37,719 nt of DNA from a virus (IMGVR_UViG_3300030098_004447:1-37719); one strand, 5' to 3'. Shown: positions 14,162 to 22,300, counted from the stretch's first letter. A program made the numbers and translations. The notes: generated by a model not told the origin, from the letters alone.

Positions 14162-14290
14162 TTATGATATTGTATATGAATACAATTTTTGCAATAATTC
14201 GTTTGTCATGACAATTGAAAAAAGTGAAAACATTCCTACAATTATCAATAATGTAACTTTTAAAATATCTTTGATTAATTTATTTAGCAT
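14162..14290 (-). CDS. Putative small membrane protein
   Basis: 42 residues with one strong transmembrane segment (ILKVTLLIIVGMFSLFSIVM, residues 9-28) and a basic N-terminus. AAAGGA lies upstream of ATG 14290 and the frame overlaps the upstream gene's end by 11 nt. Could be a host-modulating inner-membrane peptide. Confidence 0.5.
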   Translation of the reverse strand: MLNKLIKDILKVTLLIIVGMFSLFSIVMTNELLQKLYSYTIS

Positions 14291-14552
14291 TGTTCATTCC
14301 TTTTAATGATATTAATTCATTTATTTTTATTGTTAAATTACTAATTAATGTATTCAAATTGTCAATTTCAATTCTTACAAGTTTAATTTCCAAATCTAGT
14401 AATTCCATATTGAAATTTTCAAAACCAATTGCTTTAGACTCAATAGAACATTTTAATTCTTCTTTGTCTGTTAATGTAATGAACCTTTCAATTGCTTGAT
14501 CTAATTTCATTTGAATGTTAACCCTTGAATTATTTAACTTACTTAATTCCAT
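14280..14552 (-). CDS. Hypothetical coiled-coil protein
   Basis: 90 residues from ATG 14552, chosen because GGAGG sits 8 nt upstream; a longer frame to 14588 overlaps the upstream gene without an RBS. Nearly continuous heptad-like pattern of Leu, Ile and Glu/Lys suggests a long coiled coil or helical hairpin. Function unknown. Confidence 0.6.
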   Translation of the reverse strand: MELSKLNNSRVNIQMKLDQAIERFITLTDKEELKCSIESKAIGFENFNMELLDLEIKLVRIEIDNLNTLISNLTIKINELISLKGMNNAK

Positions 14553-14553
14553 A

Positions 14554-14712
14554 TTATTTACCTCCATTAATGTAATCAATAGTATCATTTATTATTTCGT
14601 CAATCTCATTTTTGTCAATTGGTAAAACTGATTGTTTACAAGATAGGCCAATATCGGAAATTGCTTTAAGCATTCCAAGTTTAATATCGTTAGTAAGGTT
14701 TATTGTATTCAC
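14554..14712 (-). CDS. Hypothetical small protein, first gene of leftward cluster
   Basis: 52 residues starting at GTG 14712 with AAAGGAAAG upstream, starting (M)NTINLTNDIKLG. It ends 1 nt before the next ATG. Divergently arranged with the small terminase gene across a 74-nt region with an inverted repeat. Candidate regulator by position only; no helix-turn-helix is clear. Confidence 0.5.
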   Translation of the reverse strand: MNTINLTNDIKLGMLKAISDIGLSCKQSVLPIDKNEIDEIINDTIDYINGGK

Positions 14713-14786
14713 TTTTTCTTTCCTTTCAGTTACTTGAGTAACGTTAATTTGTTTTATTTCACTTTATTTATCGGCCTTGTGTGCCG
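14713..14786. promoter_or_regulatory. Divergent regulatory region
   Basis: Separates the leftward cluster from the rightward late block. Holds GTTACT-TG-AGTAAC, an inverted repeat with 6-bp arms, running into AACGTTAA (14740-14747), and ATCGG-N9-CCGAT just before the terminase start. Both directions must be promoted from here or nearby, but no consensus -35/-10 pair is convincing. Confidence 0.4.
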
Positions 14787-15052
14787 ATGGTTAAATTTAC
14801 AAATATTTTACCTACAATTCCAAATATTTTATATAGAGAAATCATATGGCGGATCCCTTGGGGGAACGCAGCCCCAGGCGTGGGGAGACCACCTACCATA
14901 GAAAACGTAAAAAACAACGTAAATAATAATGTGAAAAAAAATATAACGTTAATAATGTTAAATAACGTAAATTATCATATGAAGAAGCCTATAAAGACTA
15001 AGAAATTAGTGGCTAGAAGGGAAGCCATAGAACTATTTGCAAACAACGTTAA
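14740..15052. repeat. Cluster of AACGTWAA octamers
   Basis: Exact AACGTTAA or AACGTAAA at 14740, 14904, 14916, 14945, 14964 and 15045, with near matches at 15098 (TACGTTAA) and 15148 (AACGTTAT). They straddle the start of the small terminase gene. Such short, spaced repeats in an early terS region resemble binding sites for the small terminase (pac) or for a regulator. Confidence 0.5.
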
Positions 15053-15653
15053 AATAGATAATAAGACTGTAGCAGAACAGATTGGAGTATCTGCACCTAC
15101 GTTAAGGAGTTGGTTATCTGATCCTGATTTTTCAGATTTATTATATAAACGTTATATGGAAATAGCAGGTTCTCAAATTCCTTCAGTTATTCAATCTATG
15201 ATAGAGGAAGCAAGATTAGGTAATGTTCAAGCTGGTAGATTAGTATTAGAGCATTTTGGTAAATTAATTCCTACAATAAAGATGCAAGTAGAGAGTAATT
15301 TTGAGAAATTTATAAATGCAGAAGATGCAGAATTTTCAGTAATATCAGATGAAGAGTCAAATGCATTTGATCTTATATCTAAAAAGATAGGAACAGAAAA
15401 TATTGAATTACCTGAACGTGATATTTCTAATGATAATCCATTTGCTAGACAAAGGGAAGAAAATAGTAGAATAGAATTATTACAAAATGCACAAAAATCA
15501 AAGAAAACTGTAAAAGAAAAACAAAATAATAGATATTTAATTCGTAAACGTGCAAAGGCAGTTGGTTTAGATTTACTACCACCTGGTAGACATTCGAGAA
15601 GTGCTAGAAACGCATGGTTGCGTAAATTAGAACAACTTGAAAACGAAAAATAA
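14787..15653 (+). CDS. terS: Terminase small subunit
   Basis: 288 residues from ATG 14787 (a GTG two codons earlier is possible; neither has a clear RBS). A WGNAAPGVGRPPT stretch (25-37) resembles the Gly/Pro/Arg-rich N-termini of small terminases. Residues 93-112, NKTVAEQIGVSAPTLRSWLS, form a helix-turn-helix for binding the packaging site. The C-terminus ends in RHSRSARNAWLRKLEQ, basic and possibly for contact with the large subunit. It lies directly upstream of the large subunit gene. The segment coding residues about 21-37 is unusually GC-rich for this genome. Confidence 0.7.
   Translation: MVKFTNILPTIPNILYREIIWRIPWGNAAPGVGRPPTIENVKNNVNNNVKKNITLIMLNNVNYHMKKPIKTKKLVARREAIELFANNVKIDNKTVAEQIGVSAPTLRSWLSDPDFSDLLYKRYMEIAGSQIPSVIQSMIEEARLGNVQAGRLVLEHFGKLIPTIKMQVESNFEKFINAEDAEFSVISDEESNAFDLISKKIGTENIELPERDISNDNPFARQREENSRIELLQNAQKSKKTVKEKQNNRYLIRKRAKAVGLDLLPPGRHSRSARNAWLRKLEQLENEK
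14848..14893. other. GC-rich patch, candidate cos/pac site
   Basis: By hand count about 34 of 46 bases are G or C, in an otherwise AT-rich genome, and the third codon positions are mostly G or C, unlike other genes here. CTTGGGG (14857-14863) can pair with CCCCAGG (14872-14878), and the same CCCC can pair with a later GGGG (14882-14885). Location at the beginning of terS is where cos or pac sites often lie. Confidence 0.4.
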
Positions 15654-15765
15654 TGACTCTTATTTTTTTAAATACTATTTTCTTTATATTATATTATATA
15701 TTATTATATATATTATATATATATATTATTAATATAGCAGAAAATTTCAAAAAAACAAGGAAAAT
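15654..15765. other. AT-repeat spacer between terminase genes
   Basis: 112-nt gap of TATATTA-type low-complexity sequence with no gene and no convincing hairpin or promoter. Unusual because most neighbouring late genes overlap. AAGG (15757-15760) at its end serves the TTG start of the large subunit. Confidence 0.5.
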
Positions 15766-17106
15766 TTGTTAGCATCTCAAATAAATAAAGAAAAAGTATT
15801 CAAATTTAAAGAAAAATGGTTTGATTATACAGGTTATACACCTCATAATGGTCAGAGTAGTTTACATTTCCCTTCAAAACAAGCTAGATTTGTTGTTGCT
15901 ATTTGTGGAAGACGTTGGGGTAAGTCAGTTGCTGCATCAAAAGAGATAGAGGTTATGTTAAATATACCTAAAACTCGTTCTTGGGTAGTAGCTCCAACAT
16001 ATCAGACTGCTGAAAAGGTATTTCGTGAGGTGTGGCACAGTATTATACAGAATCGTGATCCATCAAGAAACATTCCAACAACAAGAGCCTCTTACAAAGA
16101 TATGTATATTGAGACAACTAGCGGATCTACATTTGAGGCTAAGTCTGCTGATAATCCCAACTCTTTAGTTGGTGAAGGACTTGATCTATTGATATTAGAT
16201 GAAGCTGCAAAGCAGAAAAAGATTGTATGGGAGATGTATCTTAGACCTACCCTATCCGATCGGAAAGGTAGAGCAATTTTTATAACAACCCCTGAAGGCT
16301 ATAATTGGGTATATGATTTATATTTGAAAGGACAAGCAGATGAAGAATGGCTATCGTTTAACTCACCATCTTGGGAAAATCAATTTGCATACCCTAAAGG
16401 AGCAAGTGACCCTGACCTTACAGAAGCTAAAAGAAACCTCTCAGTCGAAGTATTTGAGCAAGAATATGGATCGAAGTTTACGAGCTTTGCAGGAAGGGTC
16501 TATCCTTTTGATCGTGATCTTGATGTTGGGAATTTTCCTTATGATCCGAACTTTCCAACTTTCTGTAGCCTTGACTTTGGTTATAGGATGCCTGCTGTTG
16601 CATGGTTTCAAACAAATATGGCTGAAGGCAAATGGCATATCAACATAATTGATGAAATAATACATCATTCTAATGTCAAGACAGATGATCTTGCTAGACA
16701 AGTAAAATCTAGACCTTATCGTGTCCAGGCTTACTTTGGAGATCCGGCAGGAAAATCAGTTCAAGGACAAAGTGGTTTGGGTGATATGGAAATCTTTCGT
16801 AAGTTTGGAATGAGTATACGCTGTGTTAGAGACAAAGTTAGCACTAATATAGCATCAGGAATTTCTCATGTTAGAGGTTTTATAGAGAATGCTGAAGGTG
16901 GAAGATTCGTTCATTTAGACAGAAAATGTAAAGGACTTGCGGAAGACTTTGAGAATTATAGATATCCTGAACATAAAGAAGGTACAAACTTGAAACCTGA
17001 TCCACTAAAAGATGGGATACACGATCATGGCATGGACATGGTGCGTTATTTTTTTATTAATAGATTTCCAATACGAACAACTAAATTGAGGCTAGAACCA
17101 AGATGA
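15766..17106 (+). CDS. terL: Terminase large subunit
   Basis: 446 residues; TTG start with AAGG 5 nt upstream. ATPase: CGRRWGKS (Walker A, 48-54), LLILDEAAK (Walker B with catalytic Glu146, 141-149) and coupling motif TTPEG (174-178). Nuclease, RNase H-like: SLDFG with D270, GDPAG with D326, and a late Asp in HDHGMDMVRY. It translocates DNA into the prohead and cuts concatemers. Start overlaps nothing; the stop overlaps the portal start by 4 nt (ATGA). Confidence 0.95.
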   Translation: MLASQINKEKVFKFKEKWFDYTGYTPHNGQSSLHFPSKQARFVVAICGRRWGKSVAASKEIEVMLNIPKTRSWVVAPTYQTAEKVFREVWHSIIQNRDPSRNIPTTRASYKDMYIETTSGSTFEAKSADNPNSLVGEGLDLLILDEAAKQKKIVWEMYLRPTLSDRKGRAIFITTPEGYNWVYDLYLKGQADEEWLSFNSPSWENQFAYPKGASDPDLTEAKRNLSVEVFEQEYGSKFTSFAGRVYPFDRDLDVGNFPYDPNFPTFCSLDFGYRMPAVAWFQTNMAEGKWHINIIDEIIHHSNVKTDDLARQVKSRPYRVQAYFGDPAGKSVQGQSGLGDMEIFRKFGMSIRCVRDKVSTNIASGISHVRGFIENAEGGRFVHLDRKCKGLAEDFENYRYPEHKEGTNLKPDPLKDGIHDHGMDMVRYFFINRFPIRTTKLRLEPR

Positions 17107-18425
17107 GTTATGCAGAAGAAGTTATAAAACAGTCAATTCAAGATGTAAAATTAAATAAATCTATAGCAAGGCGGAAGAGTGTAGAAAAATTATTAAATTA
17201 TTACACAGGAACAGATACCTCGAAATATATTGCAGGTAATGAAAGTAATTATTTTGACTCTCAATCTTTTAATGAAGTTCCTCCTTATGGAATGAATCTA
17301 ACAAAGAAATTTGTAGATAAAAAATCAAGAATTTATACCTTATCTCCTAATAGAGATTTGGGAAATGCTACAGCAAATAAAGAATATAGTAATCTTTTAG
17401 AATATAAAGACCTAAGAATGAAACATATTGAGAGAATGACAAATCTTGTTGGTACACCAGCCGTCAGAGTGATGTGGGTTGAGAAGGAAGATGGAGAGGT
17501 CTGTTTTGATTATCGTGTAGTCTACTATTACGATGCTTTTTTCACTCCTCCTAGTCCATATAAACCTACCTCGATAACATATCCTATCCTCAACCCTACA
17601 TCTGATGTTACTTATGACCAGCCAACTGATTTTGCGTATTGGGATGCCAATGAACATATTATTTTTGATGAAGATGGTAATATTATAGAGCAATATGCAA
17701 ATCCATATGGAATGCTTCCATTTATATTTCCAAGAGACCTAGAACAGATTGATGATTTCTATGGAGAAGGCTCTTCAGATGTTGTAAATGTAAATGAACA
17801 CGTCAATATCTTAATGACTGAGCTTATGCTTGGTTTACGTTTCCAAATGTTTGGTCAATCCTGGGCATCTGGTGTGTATGAGGATCAGCCGATTGCCAGA
17901 GTTGGTTCTGATAAACTGATCAATCTGCCTGCAGAAGGTCGTTTTGGGATAGAATCCCCAGGAGGCGATCCTCAAAAAGTGCTAGAAATAGCAAAAGGTA
18001 TGATAGAGATGTTGGCAGTATCAAAACATATGTATGTTACTTTTGATTCTAATCAAGATAGACCCTCTTCAGGTCTAGCTCTTCGTATAAAAGATTTTGA
18101 GTTTGTTGAAGATTATAAAGATAATATAGAGAATTGGAGAAATATAGAAAAAGATTTATATAGATTAGAGAGAAGGATCGCAGAAGTTAATGGAGTGACT
18201 CTTCCTAATACTTTTTCTATAGACTTTAAAGAGCCTGAGTATCCTCGTGCAATTTCTGAACAAATTCAAAAAGATGATTGGGAATTATCCCATGGATTGA
18301 TTACATTAGAGGAGATTCTAAAGCGAAATAATTCAGATTTGTCTTTAGAAGATGCAAGAAAGATTATTGAAAATAATAAAAAATTAGCAGATCCGGTGGA
18401 GGTAGATGTAGAGCAGAATGGCTAA
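17103..18425 (+). CDS. Portal protein
   Basis: 440 residues, in the usual place after terL. Features include the N-terminal KLLNYYTGTDTSKYI, a central IIEQYANPYGMLPFIFPRD, SSGLALRIKDFEFVEDYKDN and a helical C-terminal region, all typical of siphovirus portals that form the 12-fold ring at the capsid vertex for DNA passage. GAGG lies upstream of the ATG. The end overlaps the next gene by 8 nt. Confidence 0.9.
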   Translation: MSYAEEVIKQSIQDVKLNKSIARRKSVEKLLNYYTGTDTSKYIAGNESNYFDSQSFNEVPPYGMNLTKKFVDKKSRIYTLSPNRDLGNATANKEYSNLLEYKDLRMKHIERMTNLVGTPAVRVMWVEKEDGEVCFDYRVVYYYDAFFTPPSPYKPTSITYPILNPTSDVTYDQPTDFAYWDANEHIIFDEDGNIIEQYANPYGMLPFIFPRDLEQIDDFYGEGSSDVVNVNEHVNILMTELMLGLRFQMFGQSWASGVYEDQPIARVGSDKLINLPAEGRFGIESPGGDPQKVLEIAKGMIEMLAVSKHMYVTFDSNQDRPSSGLALRIKDFEFVEDYKDNIENWRNIEKDLYRLERRIAEVNGVTLPNTFSIDFKEPEYPRAISEQIQKDDWELSHGLITLEEILKRNNSDLSLEDARKIIENNKKLADPVEVDVEQNG

Positions 18426-18885
18426 AGAAGAAAATATACAAGCAAGATTTAGACAAGCCATAGATGATGCATTAAAAGAAATTGCATCCCTAGCCAAAAA
18501 AAATATCCTAAAAAATTTCGATGAAGAAGCTGGTTTTACAGAGAAAGGTAGGCGAGTTAAGTGGGATGATCTAGATGATGACTATGTTTTTAGAGAAAGA
18601 GGTGGTAGTTACCATCCTATGTTATATGTAAAAGGAGATTTGAGATCGGCTATTGAAGTCAAAGTCACCCCCAAGGGAATAAAAACAGGGGTCTTTAGCA
18701 ATAAGCAAAAAAGAAGATGGAAGGGTGATACAATACCATTGTCTGAGGTATCAGAGCATCTATCTTGGAAGAGACCACATTCAAACCCATCTCCAAAATT
18801 TTTAGGGGAGAGTAAATTTATTCAAAGTATTTTTGAAAAACATACTGCAAGAGTTCTAAGGCAATTAGAGAAAGAGGGGCTATAA
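18418..18885 (+). CDS. Phage virion morphogenesis protein (Mu gpG-like)
   Basis: 155 residues with GFTEKGRRVKWDDLDDDYVFR and GGSYHPMLYVKGDLRSAIEV, matching the gpG/virion morphogenesis family that acts in head or tail completion. Position after the portal agrees. Basic C-terminus. Its stop overlaps the next ATG (TAATG). Confidence 0.75.
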   Translation: MAKEENIQARFRQAIDDALKEIASLAKKNILKNFDEEAGFTEKGRRVKWDDLDDDYVFRERGGSYHPMLYVKGDLRSAIEVKVTPKGIKTGVFSNKQKRRWKGDTIPLSEVSEHLSWKRPHSNPSPKFLGESKFIQSIFEKHTARVLRQLEKEGL

Positions 18886-19055
18886 TGACAAAAAAAGATT
18901 TAAAATTAATAGAAATGATAGTCAAGAAGGCTATGTCAGAATTATTAGATATTGGTTACGAACAAGATAAGGAAGATGTTATAGTATCAATATCGGTTCT
19001 AGAGAAAATAGAAGCCTATATGGGTGAGCCTGTCAGGTTCATGGCAATTTCCTAG
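18885..19055 (+). CDS. Hypothetical small protein
   Basis: 56 residues beginning MTKKDLKLIEMIVKKAMSEL, charged and probably helical. Its ATG overlaps the previous stop and AGAGGGG lies upstream, so it is likely expressed. No family recognised. Confidence 0.6.
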   Translation: MTKKDLKLIEMIVKKAMSELLDIGYEQDKEDVIVSISVLEKIEAYMGEPVRFMAIS

Positions 19056-19111
19056 TTGCATATTATTGCTAGAGATTATTAACTTTGCCTGTAAAAAAAT
19101 CGGAGAAAATT

Positions 19112-19636
19112 ATGACAGAAGAAGGAGTTCAGATGAACCAGGAAGCAAAAGATACACAGCAAGTACAGGACAGTACACCCCAGGCTCAAGAGGAGTCTGT
19201 TGATTACAAGGCACTCTATCTTGATGAAGTGCAGAATGCAAAAAAACTTCGCAAGAGAGCGCAGGATGCAGAGGAAACGGTTCAGAAAAATGCTAAGGCA
19301 CAAGAGACCATGAAGGTTAAACAGATGCAAGAGAAGGAACAGTATAAGGAATTATACGAACAGGTTGCTCCGTTTAAGGAAAAATGGGAGTCTTATGAGT
19401 CTAAGCGTAGAGAAAGTTTGCTTTCAAAGCTGCCAGAGGAAGATAGAGAGAAAATGAGTCAGAAAGATTTAGATACTCTCGAATATATTGTTAGTATAAA
19501 AGAAGAGTCTAAGCCAATGAATCCTCAACATCAACCAAATGCATCTAGAAAGGTTGTTACAGATAAGCCTTATGAGCAAATGAGTGAGCAAGAGAGGAGA
19601 GCATGGCATCAAGACGTAATGAAAAATTATAAATAA
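19112..19636 (+). CDS. Capsid scaffolding protein
   Basis: 174 residues from ATG 19112, preceded by CGGAG; an upstream in-frame TTG at 19085 lacks an RBS, and ATG 19133 with its own GGAG is an alternative. Composition is Gln/Glu/Lys-rich and almost wholly helical, with a coiled coil in the middle (KALYLDEVQNAKKLRKRAQD onward) and a short C-terminal charged helix (EQMSEQERRAWHQDVMK), the usual scaffold plan. It lies directly upstream of the capsid gene. Confidence 0.8.
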   Translation: MTEEGVQMNQEAKDTQQVQDSTPQAQEESVDYKALYLDEVQNAKKLRKRAQDAEETVQKNAKAQETMKVKQMQEKEQYKELYEQVAPFKEKWESYESKRRESLLSKLPEEDREKMSQKDLDTLEYIVSIKEESKPMNPQHQPNASRKVVTDKPYEQMSEQERRAWHQDVMKNYK

Positions 19637-19649
19637 GGAGAATTAAATT

Positions 19650-20594
19650 ATGGCATATAATGCTAATGCAGTAATCTCAGGTGGTCTGAATGGTGAAGGT
19701 ACTAGAGCTGCGGAGAGTTTCGCTACTGAAGTATGGGGTCCAGCAGTTGAGGTTGCTATTAAAGAAAAGCTAGTTTTAGCTAGTTTATGTAACGATCTAA
19801 GTCCTTTTGTGGCTACTCAAGGTGAAATAATACATTTACCTAAAATTGACCAAGTTACCAAGGGAACTAAAGGTGAAGGCACTATTAGTTGGGAGACAAG
19901 CTCTTCCGATGCTGGTGAAGAAACATTGAATGTTGATACACACGAATATGCTGCTGTATTGATTGAGGATGTTATAAAAGTTCAGGGTAATTATGATATG
20001 ATGAATTTATTTGCTAAAGAGCTTGGCTATGCTTTGGCAAATAGTATTGATAGTGCTATTGATACTGCTATCATAAATTCTCTTAAAGCATCTGGTGGTG
20101 GTATAAATCAAATTAATGTTAATGCTACACCTATGAGTGTTAATGCTGATTGGGATTTAGTTTTAACTAGCGTTTTAGCACAAGATCCGGATCCGACTAA
20201 TTGGACTGTTTGCTTAACTCCAGGTACTTATGCTAATATGGCTAATCTTGGTGATTTAGCTTTAGGTACTGTAGGCTCACCTCTTGGTGCTGCTTTTGGA
20301 ACTACCGGTGCTGTTGCTAGAGTCTATGGTATGCCTGTGCTTATGAGCCAAAATATAACTTCATCTGCTGTAGATTTTGATTCAGGTGGTGGTACTGACA
20401 ATGTTACAGTTAAAGGTTATGTTGTTCATAAGTCTGCTTGTCATATAGCATATTCTATGAAACCTAGGCTACAATCGCAGTATGATGTAGATTTCTTAGG
20501 AACTAAAGTTATTGCTGATCAAATATTTGGCACTTTAGTAAGAAATGCTGTTAGCACAAATGCTGGTCAAGGTAGAGTATTCTTACTTGATTAA
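19650..20594 (+). CDS. Major capsid protein, HK97 fold
   Basis: 314 residues with an alpha/beta pattern typical of HK97-fold capsid proteins: TEVWGPAVEVAIKEKLVLAS near the N-terminus (N-arm and first strand), an A-domain with MMNLFAKELGYALANSIDSA, and a C-terminal GYVVHKSACHIAYSMKPRLQ. No N-terminal delta domain of the long HK97 type; the separate scaffold gene upstream fits that. RBS AAGGAG precedes the ATG. High-expression codon pattern (many GCT, GGT) relative to neighbours. Confidence 0.9.
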   Translation: MAYNANAVISGGLNGEGTRAAESFATEVWGPAVEVAIKEKLVLASLCNDLSPFVATQGEIIHLPKIDQVTKGTKGEGTISWETSSSDAGEETLNVDTHEYAAVLIEDVIKVQGNYDMMNLFAKELGYALANSIDSAIDTAIINSLKASGGGINQINVNATPMSVNADWDLVLTSVLAQDPDPTNWTVCLTPGTYANMANLGDLALGTVGSPLGAAFGTTGAVARVYGMPVLMSQNITSSAVDFDSGGGTDNVTVKGYVVHKSACHIAYSMKPRLQSQYDVDFLGTKVIADQIFGTLVRNAVSTNAGQGRVFLLD

Positions 20595-20616
20595 TCATAG
20601 TAAGTGTTTTTAATAA

Positions 20617-20642
20617 TCAAGGGGGTGTAAAAACCCCCTTGA
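20617..20642 (+). promoter_or_regulatory. Hairpin after capsid gene
   Basis: TCAAGGGGG (20617-20625) pairs perfectly with CCCCCTTGA (20634-20642) around an 8-nt loop. No T-tract follows (ATAACTC), so it is a poor intrinsic terminator; more likely it stabilises the 3' end of capsid mRNA or attenuates read-through into the next genes. Confidence 0.6.
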
Positions 20643-20661
20643 ATAACTCAAGGAGAATTAA

Positions 20662-20838
20662 ATGGCTAGAAATAAATTAAGAGCTAGAAGAGAAGATATA
20701 ATTAATAATGTTTCAAGGGAAGAAAGAACCTGGAGAGTATTTGAGAAAGACCTTCCTATTAATGCTGAGGCAAAAGCTGAGCCTAAGCCAAAAGCTAAAA
20801 AGAAAGCTAAGAAGACTACAAAATCTAAGAAAAAATAA
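20662..20838 (+). CDS. Small basic protein with Lys/Ala-rich tail
   Basis: 58 residues. N-terminus RNKLRARREDIINNVSREER, then PINAEAKAEPKPKAKKKAKK, a histone-like Lys/Ala/Pro tail. AAGGAG lies upstream and its stop overlaps the next ATG. Just after the capsid gene, so it may be a head decoration or DNA-binding head protein; this is inference. Confidence 0.6.
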   Translation: MARNKLRARREDIINNVSREERTWRVFEKDLPINAEAKAEPKPKAKKKAKKTTKSKKK

Positions 20839-21155
20839 TGCCTGAAAATGGCAAAGGTGCTAGATCATATAAAGGTCAGATCATTGGAGACTCTATGGCT
20901 ATCACTATTAATTTCAAATGGCTTATACAGATTATAGCAGGAACTGCTATGGTTGTATATGCTTTTTGGCAATTAGAAAGTAGAATACAAGAACTAGAAA
21001 GAAATATGGAACTTGCTTTACAAGAGATAGAACTACATGAGCAAGAAAGGAAATTAGCAGAAGAAAAACATATAGCAGATATGCAAGAGCAGATGGATTG
21101 GTATCAACAAGAATTAAATTTAAACCCATTTAGTTGGGGGAAGAGAAAAAAATGA
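20838..21155 (+). CDS. Membrane protein with coiled coil (paralogue A)
   Basis: 105 residues. A short N-terminal tail is followed by one transmembrane segment (WLIQIIAGTAMVVYAFWQL, about 28-46) and then a long charged coiled coil (ESRIQELERNMELALQEIEL and onward). The same order with similar sequence recurs in the protein at 21267. Such proteins near lysis genes can be holin-associated or spanin-like, but no lipobox or signal peptide is seen. Confidence 0.6.
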   Translation: MPENGKGARSYKGQIIGDSMAITINFKWLIQIIAGTAMVVYAFWQLESRIQELERNMELALQEIELHEQERKLAEEKHIADMQEQMDWYQQELNLNPFSWGKRKK

Positions 21156-21274
21156 ATAACTGTTATAAATGTGACATAGAAATAGATGAAGAAGATTCTA
21201 TATGTTGTAATTGTATGGATAATACATATGGAAGAAATCAGCATTTTTGGCAAATAAAAAAAGAAGATGAATAA
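21152..21274 (+). CDS. Small zinc-ribbon protein
   Basis: 40 residues, MNNCYKCDIEIDEEDSICCN C..., with CxxC at 4-7 and CCNC at 18-21, a compact zinc ribbon. ATGA overlap with the previous gene and 8-nt overlap with the next show it belongs to the coupled late operon. Function unknown. Confidence 0.6.
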   Translation: MNNCYKCDIEIDEEDSICCNCMDNTYGRNQHFWQIKKEDE

Positions 21275-21569
21275 TAGAGTAAGTGACAAAACAAGTTTAA
21301 ATATAAGTCTACCAATGATTATACAGATAGTAGGATTTATATCTGCATTTGTTTGGGGTTATAGTCAATTAACAACTAGAATAGCTTTTGTAGAGAATGA
21401 ATCTACTAGAAATACGCAGATTATAGATGAAATGAAAAAATTACAGGATGATCCTATTCCAAGTGATGTAAAACAGGATGAGAAATTAAGTACTATTGAG
21501 GCTAGGCTAAATGGCATAGAGGATGATCTAGAGTATTTAAAGCGAATTATGTATAACGCAGAGCCATAA
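21267..21569 (+). CDS. Membrane protein with coiled coil (paralogue B)
   Basis: 100 residues with one transmembrane segment (MIIQIVGFISAFVWGYSQL, about 17-35) followed by TTRIAFVE and a coiled coil (IEARLNGIEDDLEYLKRIMY). Aligns by eye with the protein at 20838 (IIQI..G...FVWGY.QL..RI..LE), so the two are tandem paralogues separated by a zinc-ribbon gene. XhlA-like or holin-partner function is possible. Confidence 0.6.
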   Translation: MNNRVSDKTSLNISLPMIIQIVGFISAFVWGYSQLTTRIAFVENESTRNTQIIDEMKKLQDDPIPSDVKQDEKLSTIEARLNGIEDDLEYLKRIMYNAEP

Positions 21570-21615
21570 AATATTACCACTTTTATTATTAAATAAAGTT
21601 AACTAAATTACCCAT

Positions 21616-22083
21616 ATGATTAAAGAGATAAAAGCAATTGCAGAGTATGCACTCTATAAGATAGATTCTTATAGTGATAATGCTCTAGCATTGGTAGTTC
21701 GCACAGGTATGGCAGAATCAGGCTATAGGGCATTGAAGGGATATGGAGACGGAAATCCTGCTATTGGTTTTTGGCAGATTGAACCAGCTACATTACATGA
21801 TATGATAAGAAATTATATAAGTTATAGACCTAAATATCAAGACGCCCTTGAAGGTCTTGGAATGGAGTTTAAAGGAGATGATATTGAGATGTCAGTTATG
21901 TCGAATATGGCAGTACAGGCAGCATTATGTAGACTTCATTATCGTAGAGACAGAGACCCAATACCTGATTGGAGTAATTTGGAGCTTCAAGGTGCATATT
22001 GGAAATCGGTTTATAATACTGTTGAAGGCAGAGGAACAGTAAAACATTTTGTAGAGGCTAATAAAGATGTTACCATCGGTTAG
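21616..22083 (+). CDS. Endolysin, lysozyme/transglycosylase-like
   Basis: 155 residues. VRTGMAESGYRALKGYGDGNPAIGFWQIEPATLHD contains a likely catalytic Glu34 followed by the G-(F/Y)-x-Q-I segment found in lysozyme-superfamily phage endolysins and lytic transglycosylases. It would cleave the glycan backbone of peptidoglycan. No signal peptide, so export should depend on a holin; the overlapping gene at 22067 is a candidate. Confidence 0.75.
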   Translation: MIKEIKAIAEYALYKIDSYSDNALALVVRTGMAESGYRALKGYGDGNPAIGFWQIEPATLHDMIRNYISYRPKYQDALEGLGMEFKGDDIEMSVMSNMAVQAALCRLHYRRDRDPIPDWSNLELQGAYWKSVYNTVEGRGTVKHFVEANKDVTIG

Positions 22084-22300
22084 AGATTCTATGGATAATC
22101 ATCCTTTTACAGCAATATCTACATCTTTAGTAGGATATATGGTATCACTTTCTGATTTTATATCCCCTGCTTTACGATTTTTAATTTTAGTTTTTAGCAC
22201 AAGTACCGCCATATCTGTAGCATATGTTCATTTTATCAAGGCAAGGAGACTGTGGGATGGCGAAAAAAACACCGGTAAGGAGGACAATAGTAACTCCTGA
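22067..22300 (+). CDS. Putative holin
   Basis: 77 residues with one or two hydrophobic segments (FTAISTSLVGYMVSLSDFI about 14-32; ALRFLILVFSTSTAISVAYV about 35-54) and a charged, hydrophilic C-terminus. It overlaps the endolysin gene by 17 nt, the usual holin arrangement. A second possible start, ATG 22091, would remove eight residues. Confidence 0.6.
   Translation: MLPSVRDSMDNHPFTAISTSLVGYMVSLSDFISPALRFLILVFSTSTAISVAYVHFIKARRLWDGEKNTGKEDNSNS

Noticed and set aside
14845-14925. 23-codon ATG frame across the GC-rich patch
   Set aside because: Short, Arg-rich and out of frame with terS. The terS frame with its GRPP segment is more convincing.
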